From Gemmatimonadota bacterium (GTDB lineage: Bacteria; Gemmatimonadota; Gemmatimonadetes; Gemmatimonadales; Gemmatimonadaceae): a stretch of DNA of 64,000 nt. Below the pieces are notes generated by a model. The model was not told where the DNA came from. It saw only the letters and a program-made list of their open reading frames with translations, and did no database searches. The stretch lies in assembly GCA_021413975.1 (NCBI GenBank), contig JAIOPJ010000013.1, positions 1 through 64,000 of the forward strand. The letters run 5' to 3'. Made by a program: the position numbers and the translations under genes. Positions 16,862 through 25,943 of the stretch are shown here, piece by piece; position 1 is the stretch's first letter; every line of letters starts with the position of its first letter.

Positions 16862-18111
16862 GCGATGGTGCGCTCGTCGCCGGCCTCGGGGACGCTCCCG
16901 ACGGCGTGCGCCGGATCTTCGTGCCCGGCCGGATCGAGCTCTTCGGCAAGCACGTGGACTACGGTGGCGGTCCCTCGCTCACCTGCGCGATCGACGACGG
17001 CATCACTGCGGACTGGGAGCCGATCGAGCGGCCGGTGATCGAGGTGGAGGACCTCACGACCGGCCGTCGCACACGCGTCCCGCTCAAGCGCGACGCGCGC
17101 ACCGGCGGCGCGCACGGGGGCACCTACGTCACGGCCGTCGCGCGGCGCCTCGCGCGTGACTTCTCGCCGCTCAAGGTCGGCGTGCGCGTGCGTTCGTCGA
17201 GCACGCTGCCCCGGTCCTCGGGACTGTCGAGCTCGAGCGCTTTCGTCACCATGCTCACGCTCGCCCTCTCCGAAGCCAACCGGCTGCGCGAGCGGCGGGC
17301 CTGGCGCGACCACATCGCGAGTCCGCTCGCCTTCGCCGAGTACTGCGGCGCGATCGAGATGGGCGGCGCGTTCGGTCCGTTCACGGGGGACAAGGGTGTT
17401 GGCACGCGCGGCGGTGCGCAGGATCATGTCGCCATCATCTGCAACGAGGCGGAGGCGGTCGGCGCGTATTCGTATCTCCCGGCCACGCGCGTGGGGCGCG
17501 CGTCGTTCCCCGCGCACTGGAGCATCCTCGTGGGGGTGAGCGGGGTGCGGGCGACCAAGACCGGCGGGGCGCTCGCCGACTACAATCGCGCCTCCGACGT
17601 GGTGCGCGACCTGCTCGGGCTCTGGAATCGCGGTACGGGGCGTCTCGACGCCTCGCTCGGGTCGGCACTCCGCTCCGCGCCCGACGCCGCCGCGAGACTC
17701 TCGGACCTCGCGCGCAACGCGCCCGACGCACCCTGGTTCCTCGCACGGATAGAACAGTTCCGCGCCGAGACCGAGCGGATGGTGCCGCAGGCGCTCCAGG
17801 CCTTCGAGACCGCCGACGCCGACCTGCTCGGGCGGCTCTCGGTGGAATCGCAGCAGCGCGCCGAGACGGCGCTGCACAACCAGATCCCCGAGACGATGTT
17901 CCTCGCGCGCGCCGCGATGGCGGCGGGTGCGCACGGCTCCACGGCGTTCGGGGCGGGCTTCGGCGGCGCGGTCTGGGCGGTCGTCGATCGCGAGAGGGCC
18001 GAGGAGGTGCGCGACCGCTGGAAGGCCTCGTACGCGGCGGCGTTCCCCCAGCGGGCAGGGAAGGCCGAGTGGCTGCTGGTCCGGCCGGGCGCCGGCGTGC
18101 GGCTGCCATGA
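16858..18111 (+). CDS. Galactokinase-type GHMP kinase
   Basis: 417 aa from the ATG overlapping the upstream stop (ATGA); the ORF-track start at 16678 is a shadow extension. The galactokinase-like sugar signature is altered (GRIELFGKHVDYGGG instead of GRxNxIGEHxDY). GHMP motif 2 is intact (LPRSSGLSSSSAF) and motif 3 reads AHGSTAFGAGFGGAVW. It phosphorylates C1 of a hexose or N-acetylhexosamine. With a GH109-like enzyme upstream, N-acetylgalactosamine is an attractive but unproven substrate; galactose or a heptose are alternatives. Confidence 0.88.
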   Translation: MSDGALVAGLGDAPDGVRRIFVPGRIELFGKHVDYGGGPSLTCAIDDGITADWEPIERPVIEVEDLTTGRRTRVPLKRDARTGGAHGGTYVTAVARRLARDFSPLKVGVRVRSSSTLPRSSGLSSSSAFVTMLTLALSEANRLRERRAWRDHIASPLAFAEYCGAIEMGGAFGPFTGDKGVGTRGGAQDHVAIICNEAEAVGAYSYLPATRVGRASFPAHWSILVGVSGVRATKTGGALADYNRASDVVRDLLGLWNRGTGRLDASLGSALRSAPDAAARLSDLARNAPDAPWFLARIEQFRAETERMVPQALQAFETADADLLGRLSVESQQRAETALHNQIPETMFLARAAMAAGAHGSTAFGAGFGGAVWAVVDRERAEEVRDRWKASYAAAFPQRAGKAEWLLVRPGAGVRLP

Positions 18112-19397
18112 CCGACGAAGAGGAAGTCCGGCGCCCGCTCGGCGACCGCGGCAAGAGCGCGCGCTCGGCCCCCCGGCCGCCGCTCTCCCGCAACGTACGC
18201 ATCCTCGCCACGGTGAGCTTCTTCACCGACGTCGCGAGCGAGATGATCTATCCGCTGTTGCCGCTCTTCCTCTCGACGGTCCTCGGCACCTCGGCCGCCG
18301 CGCTCGGCGTGATCGAGGGGCTCGCCGAGAGCGTCTCGTCGCTGCTGAGACTGCCGGCGGGGTGGTACTCGGATCGGATCAAGCGTCGCAAACCGTTCGT
18401 GGTGGTCGGCTACTCGCTCGCCTCACTGGTGCGGCCACTGATCGGACTCACCCAGAACATGGGGCAGGTGCTCGCGATCCGGCTCACGGACCGGTTCGGC
18501 AAGGGGCTGAGGTCGGCGCCGCGCGACGCGTTGATCGGGGACTCGGTGCCGCCGTCGCAGCGCGGGTACGCGTACGGGGTGCATCGGGCGGCGGACAGCC
18601 TGGGCGCGGTCGTGGGGCCGCTCCTCGCTTGGTCGCTACTCACGTTGAAGTGGGTCGACCTGCGCGGGCTCTTCCTGTGGGCCGCGGTGCCGGGCGTCGT
18701 TGCGGTGGTGCTCGTGGTGGCGTTCGTGAAGGAGACGGGCACTGCGGGGCCCGTGCGTGGCGCGGGTGCTCCCTCCGGCGCGACCGCGGCGACCGCCGCC
18801 ACGGCCGCAGCGCCGGTCTTGGAGCAGGCCGCGGCGCCGCTCGGCGGATACTTCTGGCGGTACCTCGCCGTGCTCTTCGTCTTCACGTTGAGCACCTCCA
18901 CCGATGCGTTCCTGCTCCTGCGTGCCTCGCAGCTCGGCGTCGCGACCGCGCTCATCCCGATCCTTTGGGCGCTGCTGCATGTGGTGAAGTCGTCATCGAC
19001 GGTGATGGGCGGCGCGCTCTCCGACCGCGTGGGGCGACGGCCGCTCATCCTCGGTGGGTGGGCGCTGTACGCGCTCGTGTACCTCGGCTTCGCGATGGCG
19101 AGTGTCGAATGGCACATGTGGGCCCTGTTCGTGGTCTACGGACTCTACTTCGGCGCGACGGAGGGGACGGAGAAGGCGTTCGTCGCCGACCTCGTGCCTG
19201 CGGCGCGGCGAGGCACGGCGTTCGGATGGTTCAATGCAGCGCTCGGGTTGGGGGCGCTGCCGGCGTCGGTGGTGTTCGGCGTGGTGTGGGAGCGGAGCGG
19301 CGCCGATGCGGCGTTCGTCATGGGGGCGGGGATCGCCGCGCTCGCGACGTTGTTGTTCATCCTGCTGGTACCGAATCGAGCGCGGGGGGCCGTATGA
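18108..19397 (+). CDS. MFS transporter
   Basis: 429 aa from the ATG overlapping the kinase stop. About 12 transmembrane segments in two halves, joined by an Ala/Thr-rich central loop (TAATAATAAAPV). It carries family motifs such as FFTDVASEMIYPLLPLFL, WYSDRIKRRKP and DRFGKGLRSAPRDALI. Solute unknown. The position in the operon suggests either export of a product or a second uptake route. The stop overlaps the start of the next gene. Confidence 0.9.
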   Translation: MTDEEEVRRPLGDRGKSARSAPRPPLSRNVRILATVSFFTDVASEMIYPLLPLFLSTVLGTSAAALGVIEGLAESVSSLLRLPAGWYSDRIKRRKPFVVVGYSLASLVRPLIGLTQNMGQVLAIRLTDRFGKGLRSAPRDALIGDSVPPSQRGYAYGVHRAADSLGAVVGPLLAWSLLTLKWVDLRGLFLWAAVPGVVAVVLVVAFVKETGTAGPVRGAGAPSGATAATAATAAAPVLEQAAAPLGGYFWRYLAVLFVFTLSTSTDAFLLLRASQLGVATALIPILWALLHVVKSSSTVMGGALSDRVGRRPLILGGWALYALVYLGFAMASVEWHMWALFVVYGLYFGATEGTEKAFVADLVPAARRGTAFGWFNAALGLGALPASVVFGVVWERSGADAAFVMGAGIAALATLLFILLVPNRARGAV

Positions 19398-20218
19398 TTG
19401 GACGGACGTTCGTATCGCTGACGACGAGCGCGATGATCGTCGGGGCGCAACAGACCGTGCGCATCGAGGTGCGGGACGACGCGGGGATGCCGGTGCCGTA
19501 CGCGCTCGTGGCGCCCATGAATGGCGCGTCGCAAGTCGCGAACGACTCGGGCGTCGTCTCCTTCAGGATGAAGGCGGCGGATTCGCTGAACCTGCGGGTG
19601 CGGCGCATAGGGTACCGCGAGCAGTTCGGCTGGGTCGTGCGCATCGGCGAGAACCTCTATCGGGTCACGCTGCCGCGGGTGGCGGCGGTGCTGGGCACCG
19701 TCGACGTCACCGCGCCGGGTTCGGCATCCAACACGCCGTTGGCGCAGCGTGGATTCTACGACCGACTCGATCGCGTGCAGCGCGGCGCCATCCTCGGTGA
19801 CTTCCTCACGCCCGAAGAGCTGGATGTCAGGGCGGCAGCGACGGTGACGCGGATGCTTGCGGGTTCGCGATATGCGAAGGTCACGACGATGCCGTCCAGC
19901 CGAGGCCGCGGCACATTGGTGGTCGTCGGACGCGCCGGATGTCCGATGACGATCCTCCTCGACGGACAGGTGGTCCGAGGGACCGTGCAGGACGTGGCCG
20001 TCTCGGAGACACCGACTTCGATCAACCCGGGCGGAACCAGGCAGACCGGTGTCTCTTTCAATGACACAACGACCTCCATCGACGACGTCGTGGACGGTCG
20101 CTCCGTCATGGCGATCGAGGTCTATCCCAGCACGGCGAACGCCCCAGCCGAGTTGCAACGGTTGAGCGGGCGTGGATCCTGCGGCATCGTGGCGTTGTGG
20201 ACCGGAGCACGCCGGTAG
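19394..20218 (+). CDS. Secreted carboxypeptidase-regulatory/TonB-plug-like protein
   Basis: 274 aa, ATGA overlap with the MFS gene. A short N-terminal hydrophobic segment (TTSAMIVGAQ) looks like a signal peptide. A carboxypeptidase-regulatory-like domain follows (VRDDAGMPVPYALVAPMNGA), then a plug-like domain with the pattern GCPMTILLDGQVV ... AIEVYPSTANAPAEL ... SCGIVALWTG, typical of small plug-only relatives of TonB-dependent receptors. No barrel is present. Role unknown; it may be a periplasmic partner in the uptake operon. Confidence 0.75.
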   Translation: MIGRTFVSLTTSAMIVGAQQTVRIEVRDDAGMPVPYALVAPMNGASQVANDSGVVSFRMKAADSLNLRVRRIGYREQFGWVVRIGENLYRVTLPRVAAVLGTVDVTAPGSASNTPLAQRGFYDRLDRVQRGAILGDFLTPEELDVRAAATVTRMLAGSRYAKVTTMPSSRGRGTLVVVGRAGCPMTILLDGQVVRGTVQDVAVSETPTSINPGGTRQTGVSFNDTTTSIDDVVDGRSVMAIEVYPSTANAPAELQRLSGRGSCGIVALWTGARR

Positions 20219-20239
20219 CGCGTCGCTGCGCCGATCCGC

Positions 20240-20476
20240 TCAGCAGCAGCGCGATCCGGGCTTCTCGTACCGCGAGTTCAACCGCTCCGCCACGAACTCG
20301 CGCTCACCCATCGGCTCGCGCTCCGGGTGATGCGCCCGCACATGCGCCACATAGGCCGCATAGTCGGGCGCTCCGATGATCGTGCGGATCGTGGCCGCGA
20401 TGCGCGCCCAGCCGCGGAGCGGCGGTCCTGAGACCGCCGCTCCGCCCGCGCACCTGGCCGTGTCCGTGTTGCTCAC
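20240..20476 (-). CDS. YbdD/YjiX family protein (small CstA-associated protein)
   Basis: 78 aa from a GTG that overlaps the S9 peptidase stop (GTGA). The motifs IGAPDYAAYVAHVRAHHP, a Met-Gly-Glu-Arg-Glu-Phe segment and a Cys-Cys C-terminus match YbdD/YjiX proteins, which usually sit directly after cstA or btsT and support carbon-starvation transport. Here cstA lies about 3.4 kb upstream on the same strand, with an ATPase and a peptidase between. The ORF-track entry starting at 21124 is mostly shadow of the peptidase. Confidence 0.88.
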   Translation of the reverse strand: MSNTDTARCAGGAAVSGPPLRGWARIAATIRTIIGAPDYAAYVAHVRAHHPEREPMGEREFVAERLNSRYEKPGSRCC

Positions 20477-22797
20477 CGTCGGACCTTGCTCCCGTTCGGC
20501 CCGATCGTCCGGTCGAACAGCTCGAGGATGCGACGATACTCGTCGGTCCACGAACTCGGCCGCACGAAGCCATGGTCCTCCACCGGGTACGCCGCGAGCT
20601 CCCAGTCGGTCTTGCCCAACTCGATGAGCCGCTGCGAGAGCTGGACGATGTCCTGGAACTGCACGTTGGTGTCGACCATCCCATGCGCCATCAGGAGGGG
20701 ATCCTTCAGCCCTTCGGCGAAGAAGATCGGCGACGACTTGCGATACGAGGTCGTGTCGTCCTGCGGCAGGTTCAGGATGCGGCCGGTGTAGCCGTGATTG
20801 TAGCTCGCCCAGTCGGTCACGGAACGCAGCCCCGCACCGGCGCCGAAGTACTGCGGCTTGGTGAAGAGCGCCATGAGCGTCATGAAGCCGCCATAGCTGC
20901 CGCCGTAGATGCCGATCCGCTCGGGGTCGATGCCGTACGTCCTGGTGAGGTACTTGGAGCCGCTCACCTGGTCGTCGAGGTCCTTGCCGCCCATCCAGCG
21001 GTAGATCGCCGTGCGCCAGTCGCGCCCGTAGCCCGCCGAGCCGCGATAGTCGATGTCGATCACCGTGTAGCCGCGCTCGGCGAGGAGGTGGTGGAACATG
21101 TACTCGCGCGAGTAGGTCGACCACCAGTTGTGGACGTTGTGCAGGTAGCCCGCGCCGTGCACGAAGATCACCGCGGCGCCATTCGATGCCTTGCCGAACG
21201 CCTTGGGGTCATAGACGCGCGTCGGGACCTTGGTGCCGTCCTCGCCGTCGAGCATCACGATGGGCGGCACCTTCCAGGCGTACGAGCGGAACTCGGCCGT
21301 CGTCGACGTGGTGAGCTGCGCCATCGTCGTCTGCCCCGCGCGCGCGAGGAAGAGCTCGGGCGGCGTGTTGGGCGTGGAGTAGACCGTCGCCATCACGTTG
21401 GCATCCACGGGGCTCATGACCGGTGCGTGGCCCCCATCGCCGCTGGTGAGCCGCGTGCGCGCGCCGCCGGTCATCGCCATGCGGTATGCCTGCCGCGTGA
21501 AGGGCGAGGGCTCGCTCGTGACCATCTCGAAGTTCACGTCGTCGGCCGCGCGATCCACCTGGAGCACTTCCCAGTTTCCGCTCGTCAGCGCTTGCTTGCC
21601 GCTGCCGTCGGCGTTGGCGGCGTAGAGCTGCGAGTAGCCGCTCTCCTCCGACACGAACCAGGCCTTGCCCTGCGGCGTCCAGCCGATGCAGCCGAAGCAG
21701 GGGCCGTTCACCCATGCCTCGTCACGAAGGGCATCGACCATCAGCATCGCGCCACCGGCCGAGGCCACGGACCAGAGGTAGCGGTTCTTGAAGTCGGCCG
21801 AGGAGACGAAGAGGAGCGCGTACCTGCCGTCGTCGCTCCAGTCGCCGACCTGCGCACCGCCCGCCGCCTTGTCGTCGGGCGTGAGCTTGAGCCAGGTGAC
21901 CTTCCCGCTCGCGATGTCGAGGTGTCCCACCTTCTGCGTCCCCTGCGCGTCGCCGACCTTGGTGCGGCCGGGGATCATGCGCGGGTAGCCGTCGGGGTTC
22001 ACGTAGTCCGGCACGTCGGAGGGGCGGGGGCCCGTGGCCGCGGTGAAGGTGGTGATGATCGCGCTCTTGCCGTCGGGCGAGACCGAGACCGTCCCGATGC
22101 GCTCGACCTGCGGGATCCACACGACCGGGAGACGACGGGCCTCGACGGCACGGCGCTGCGCGGCCTGCAGGGAGTCGGCGGCGATCTCGTCGCGGATCAC
22201 TTCGAGGAGCATTCGCTCCTGCGCCGCGAGCGCCGCACGCTGACCCTTGGGTGCGTCGGGCTCCTTGGGGGCAGCGCCGCTGCGGATATCGGTCAGCTGC
22301 CTCGTGAGCCCGCTCGCGATGTCGAACGCGTACACATTGTTGTCGCGGACGAAGAGGACCTCGCGCTCGTCGAGCGAGAAGCGCGGGTCCGCCTCGTTCC
22401 CGTTGGTCTGCGTGATCCGCCGGTGCGCGAGCGCCGGTCGGCGCGTGCGCAGCCAGAGGTCGCCGTTCGCCGCGAGCACTTCAAACCTGCCATCGCGCGA
22501 ACGACGCCCGGTGGCGAGCATAGGCGCGACCGAATCCATGTGCGCATCCGTCACCTGCTCCGGCGCGGCGCCGGCGCGCGCCGCGACGCGGAAGGGCTGC
22601 AGGTCATCACTCCACTTGGCCCCGGGCCGCAGCCAGCGGAAGTAGATCCACTGCCCGTCGGCGGTGAAGCGCACCTGGCTGGGTTCGCGCCCATACAGCT
22701 CCGGGCCGCGCATGATGTTGCGGACGGAGAGGTCGAAGGGCTGCTGGGCGCCGAGGGTGCCGGCGAGGAGGACGAGTGCGGGGAGGAGGCGGCGCAT
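20473..22797 (-). CDS. Secreted S9-family prolyl oligopeptidase-like serine peptidase
   Basis: 774 aa with a signal peptide (LLPALVLLAGTLGAQ). An N-terminal WD40-like propeller precedes a C-terminal alpha/beta-hydrolase domain with the catalytic Ser in GIYGGSYGGFMT, Asp in HGMVDTNVQ and His in PVEDHGFV. This is the S9 arrangement, cleaving short peptides or acting as a dipeptidyl peptidase in the periplasm. Its stop overlaps the start of the YbdD-family gene. With cstA nearby, it may supply short peptides for import. Confidence 0.93.
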   Translation of the reverse strand: MRRLLPALVLLAGTLGAQQPFDLSVRNIMRGPELYGREPSQVRFTADGQWIYFRWLRPGAKWSDDLQPFRVAARAGAAPEQVTDAHMDSVAPMLATGRRSRDGRFEVLAANGDLWLRTRRPALAHRRITQTNGNEADPRFSLDEREVLFVRDNNVYAFDIASGLTRQLTDIRSGAAPKEPDAPKGQRAALAAQERMLLEVIRDEIAADSLQAAQRRAVEARRLPVVWIPQVERIGTVSVSPDGKSAIITTFTAATGPRPSDVPDYVNPDGYPRMIPGRTKVGDAQGTQKVGHLDIASGKVTWLKLTPDDKAAGGAQVGDWSDDGRYALLFVSSADFKNRYLWSVASAGGAMLMVDALRDEAWVNGPCFGCIGWTPQGKAWFVSEESGYSQLYAANADGSGKQALTSGNWEVLQVDRAADDVNFEMVTSEPSPFTRQAYRMAMTGGARTRLTSGDGGHAPVMSPVDANVMATVYSTPNTPPELFLARAGQTTMAQLTTSTTAEFRSYAWKVPPIVMLDGEDGTKVPTRVYDPKAFGKASNGAAVIFVHGAGYLHNVHNWWSTYSREYMFHHLLAERGYTVIDIDYRGSAGYGRDWRTAIYRWMGGKDLDDQVSGSKYLTRTYGIDPERIGIYGGSYGGFMTLMALFTKPQYFGAGAGLRSVTDWASYNHGYTGRILNLPQDDTTSYRKSSPIFFAEGLKDPLLMAHGMVDTNVQFQDIVQLSQRLIELGKTDWELAAYPVEDHGFVRPSSWTDEYRRILELFDRTIGPNGSKVRR

Positions 22798-22839
22798 GGT
22801 GAGGTCGGGAACGGGTGGGGCGTGGGCGGGGCTCTTGAG

Positions 22840-22845
22840 AAACTA
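22840..22845 (-). promoter_or_regulatory. Candidate -10 for the S9 peptidase/YbdD unit
   Basis: On the minus strand TAGTTT lies about 42 nt before the peptidase ATG, within the gap between the inverted-repeat element and the gene. A partial -35 (TTGAGT or TTGCAA) lies further upstream. A separate promoter would make peptidase/ybdD a second unit from cstA/ATPase. Confidence 0.3.
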
Positions 22846-22876
22846 CGCTATCCCTGGTGGTGTCGCTTGCAGACTC

Positions 22877-23029
22877 AACTGCTTGCACCACCGAGGCACC
22901 GGGGACACCGGGAACAGCGAGTGGGAGGCGGACGTCGGGGGCTCTCTCTGTGCCCTTTGACATACCAAGACCCACCACCCGAGACGCCCGTCCCTCGGTG
23001 CCCTCGGTGCCTCGGTGGTGAAAGCAGTT
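22877..23029. repeat. 153-bp inverted-repeat element with 36-bp arms
   Basis: The left arm (22877-22912) and the right arm (22994-23029) are reverse complements with four mismatches over 36 bp. Each starts AACTGCTT(G/T)CACCACC and contains a short internal reiteration of CACCGAGG-like units. About 80 bp lie between the arms. It sits just after the ATPase stop (23044 on the minus strand) and before the peptidase promoter, so its transcript could fold into a strong hairpin and act as terminator or mRNA stabiliser. It has the build of a MITE or REP-like mobile repeat; no transposase is nearby. Confidence 0.75.
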
Positions 23030-23043
23030 CACGTGACCCGGAC

Positions 23044-23853
23044 TCAGAGATGCCGCAGGAACCGCTCCGGCGCCCGCAGGAAGTCCCGCGTCACCCGCAC
23101 ATGCTCCACCTCGTCATAGGCGATCGCCCGCGGCGGCCGCTCGTCGAACGACCAGATGGTCGCCCCCGGCAACGCCAGCAGGATCGGCGAATGCGTGGCG
23201 ATCACGAACTGCCCGGCATCGTTCACCATGTCCTTCAGCATCGCGAGCAGCGCCAGTTGCGAAGTGGGAGAGAGCGCCGCCTCGGGTTCGTCGAGCAGGT
23301 AGAGCCCATCGGGCACGAACCGGCTGCGAAAGAGGCTCAGGAAGCTCTCCCCATGCGACTGCGCGTCGAAGTCCTCGCCGTAACGCGCCTTGATGTCCCT
23401 CAGCGACCCCATGAGCGGCCCGAGCTTCAGCGCCTTCGACATCGCGCTCCGCCCTTCGTACTCGGCATCCACCCCTTCGATCTCGCGCTCGAGCGCCGCG
23501 CGTTGCATGGCCAGCGAGCGCGTGAAGCCGAAGAAGTCCTCGGCGCGGAGGAAGAATCCCCGATGCGCGCGCCCTTCGCGTCCCCATGTGAGCTTCATCG
23601 CGGCGGCCAGTGCGCGGGCGGGGCCGAGGGTGTCGTCCTCCTCGACGCTCGCGCTGCCGACGGTCGGCAGGTGGACCTTGGCCGCGAGCCCTTCGAGCAG
23701 CGTCGACTTCCCCGACCCGTTCTCGCCGACGAAGAACGTCACCGGTGTCTCGAAGTCGAGCGCGGTCGTCTCGCGCACCGCCGGCACGCTGAACGGATAT
23801 CGCGCCACCTCGTCCTCCGGCGCCGCGAGCGTCAGTCGGCGGAGCCGGTTCAC
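23044..23853 (-). CDS. ABC-type/AAA ATPase, small soluble (COG3910-like)
   Basis: 269 aa from a GTG that overlaps the cstA stop (GTGA). Walker A is GENGSGKSTLLEG and Walker B is LYLLDEPEAALSP, followed by the H-loop IATHSPILLALP. There are no membrane segments. The layout resembles stand-alone predicted ATPases of the SMC/RecF/OLD-like group rather than a transporter subunit. Tight coupling to cstA suggests a linked function or simple co-regulation; the substrate is unknown. The 952-aa ORF-track line mixes this gene with an out-of-frame read of cstA. Confidence 0.88.
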   Translation of the reverse strand: MNRLRRLTLAAPEDEVARYPFSVPAVRETTALDFETPVTFFVGENGSGKSTLLEGLAAKVHLPTVGSASVEEDDTLGPARALAAAMKLTWGREGRAHRGFFLRAEDFFGFTRSLAMQRAALEREIEGVDAEYEGRSAMSKALKLGPLMGSLRDIKARYGEDFDAQSHGESFLSLFRSRFVPDGLYLLDEPEAALSPTSQLALLAMLKDMVNDAGQFVIATHSPILLALPGATIWSFDERPPRAIAYDEVEHVRVTRDFLRAPERFLRHL

Positions 23854-25910
23854 GCCGCGGCGCGCGCCGTGTAGGGCTCCTCGCTCGACACCATCGGCTT
23901 GCGCCCCGCCAGCACCGCCCACCATTCGCGCATGGAGTCGACGAGGATGACGATCACCGAGATCATGAAGAAGGCCGCGACCGCCGCATCGAGGCGGTCG
24001 TTGAAGACCAGTCGTGCGGCGCCGGCGGCATCGCTCACCCCCGGGGGCAACTCTCCGGCGGCGACCTTCTCCGCCACCCACCGCGCATGCGCGAGGAATC
24101 CGAGCTTCGGGTTGGGATCGAACAGCTTGAGCGTCCCGGCGGTCATCGTGACGATGACCAGCCAGATCATCGGCAGGATCGTCATCCAGGCGTACTTCGC
24201 CTTGCCCATCTTGATGATCACGGTGGTGCCCACGCAGAGCGCGATCGTCGCGAGCAGCTGGTTGGCGATGCCGAACAGCGGCCAGAGCGAGTTGATGCCG
24301 CCGAGCGGGTCGGTCACGCCCTGGTAGAGGAAGAAGCCCCAGCAGGCCACGAACATCGCGCTCGAGGTCACGACGGCAGGGTACCAGGAGACCCGGCCGA
24401 ACGGCGCCCAGATGTGCTTGCCGAGGTCCTGCAGCATGAAGCGGCCCACGCGGGTGCCGGCGTCGAGCGTCGTGAGGATGAACAGCGCCTCGAACATCAG
24501 CGCGAAATGGTACCAGAGCGCCATCGAGTTGGTGCCGCCGAGCAGGTCGGAGAAGATCTTCGCCATGCCGACCGCGAGCGAGGGCGCGCCTCCCGTGCGC
24601 GAGAGCAGGGAGCTCTCCTGCACCTGCGCGGCGAGCATGGTGAGCTCGGTCGGGCTCAGCGTGAATCCCCAGGTCGCGATCATCGCCGCCGCGCTCTCGG
24701 CCGTCGTGCCGATCAGTCCGGCCGGGGCGTTGATCGCGAAGTACACGCCGGGCGTGAGGACGCAGGCGGCGATCAGGGCCATGATCGCGACGAGTGATTC
24801 CGTGAGCATCGCCCCATAGCCGATGAAGCGCGCGTAGGCCTCGTTCTCGAGGATCTTGGGCGTGGTGCCCGACGAGATCAGCGCATGGAACCCGCTGATC
24901 GCCCCGCAGGCGATGGTGATGAAGACGAACGGGAAGACCTTCCCCGCGAACACCGGACCGGTGCCGTCGATGAACTGCGTCACGGCGGGCATCTGCAGCG
25001 GCGGCAGCACGAGGATGATGCCGACGGCGAGCGCGACGACCACGCCGATCTTCACGAACGCCGAGAGATAGTCGCGGGGCGCGAGCAGCAACCAGACCGG
25101 GATCACCGAGGCGGCGAAGCCGTAGACCATGAGGGCGTAGGCGAGCGTGACCCCGTCGAGCGTGAACATCGGCGCCAACACCGGATGCGTCCCCGCCCAG
25201 CGGCCCACGTAGAGCGAGAGCATGAGGAGCACGATGCCGATCGCGCTCACCTCGAGCACGCGGCCCGGCCGCAGGTACTTGAGGTACACGCCCATGAACA
25301 TCGCGATCGGCACGGTGAGGCCGATGGTGACCGTGCCCCAGGGGCTCGACTTGAGCGCGTTCACCACGATCAACGCGAGTACCGAGATGAGGATGATCAT
25401 GATCCCGAGCACCGCCACGAGAGCGGTGTAGCCGGCGATCGGGCCGATCTCCTCCTTGGCCATCTGCCCGAGCGACTTGCCGTTGCGCCGCACCGACGAG
25501 ATGAGGATCACGCAGTCCTGCACCGCGCCACCCAGCACCACGCCGACGATGATCCAGAGCGCGCCCGGGAGGAACCCGAACTGCGCCGCGAGCGTCGGCC
25601 CCACGAGCGGACCGGGACCGGCGATGGCCGCGAAGTGGTGCCCGAACACGATCCACTTGTTGGTCGGGTGGAAGTCGCGCCCGTCGGCGAGCCGCGCGGC
25701 CGGCGTCGCGCGCGTGGCGTCGAGCGCGAAGATCTTCGCCGCGATGATCTTGCTGTAGAAGCGGTACCCGATCGCGTAGGTGCAGACCGCCGCCACCAGC
25801 AGCCAGGCCGCATTGATCGTCTCGCCCCGCTGGAGCGCGATGAACGCGATCGCACCGGCGCCGGTGAGGGAGATGGCGGCCCAGAGGAGGGCCGAGAGCC
25901 AACGGGGCAT
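23850..25910 (-). CDS. cstA: Carbon starvation protein CstA family transporter
   Basis: 686 aa, close to the usual ~700. The N-terminal region contains RGETINAAWLLVAAVC, a CstA-type RFYSKIIA segment and IVFGHHFAAIAGPGPLVGP, all typical of CstA/BtsT. About 16-18 transmembrane segments are evident. Family members import peptides or pyruvate with protons under carbon limitation. Downstream on the same strand lie a coupled ATPase, a secreted S9 peptidase and a YbdD-family protein. Confidence 0.95.
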   Translation of the reverse strand: MPRWLSALLWAAISLTGAGAIAFIALQRGETINAAWLLVAAVCTYAIGYRFYSKIIAAKIFALDATRATPAARLADGRDFHPTNKWIVFGHHFAAIAGPGPLVGPTLAAQFGFLPGALWIIVGVVLGGAVQDCVILISSVRRNGKSLGQMAKEEIGPIAGYTALVAVLGIMIILISVLALIVVNALKSSPWGTVTIGLTVPIAMFMGVYLKYLRPGRVLEVSAIGIVLLMLSLYVGRWAGTHPVLAPMFTLDGVTLAYALMVYGFAASVIPVWLLLAPRDYLSAFVKIGVVVALAVGIILVLPPLQMPAVTQFIDGTGPVFAGKVFPFVFITIACGAISGFHALISSGTTPKILENEAYARFIGYGAMLTESLVAIMALIAACVLTPGVYFAINAPAGLIGTTAESAAAMIATWGFTLSPTELTMLAAQVQESSLLSRTGGAPSLAVGMAKIFSDLLGGTNSMALWYHFALMFEALFILTTLDAGTRVGRFMLQDLGKHIWAPFGRVSWYPAVVTSSAMFVACWGFFLYQGVTDPLGGINSLWPLFGIANQLLATIALCVGTTVIIKMGKAKYAWMTILPMIWLVIVTMTAGTLKLFDPNPKLGFLAHARWVAEKVAAGELPPGVSDAAGAARLVFNDRLDAAVAAFFMISVIVILVDSMREWWAVLAGRKPMVSSEEPYTARAAA

Positions 25911-25943
25911 CGGGGGTCCGAGTTCGGGGAGAGCGACGGGACG

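Noticed and set aside
20572-23874. 1,100-aa plus-strand ORF across the peptidase and ATPase
   Set aside because: Antisense shadow; the minus strand carries the S9 catalytic triad and Walker motifs.
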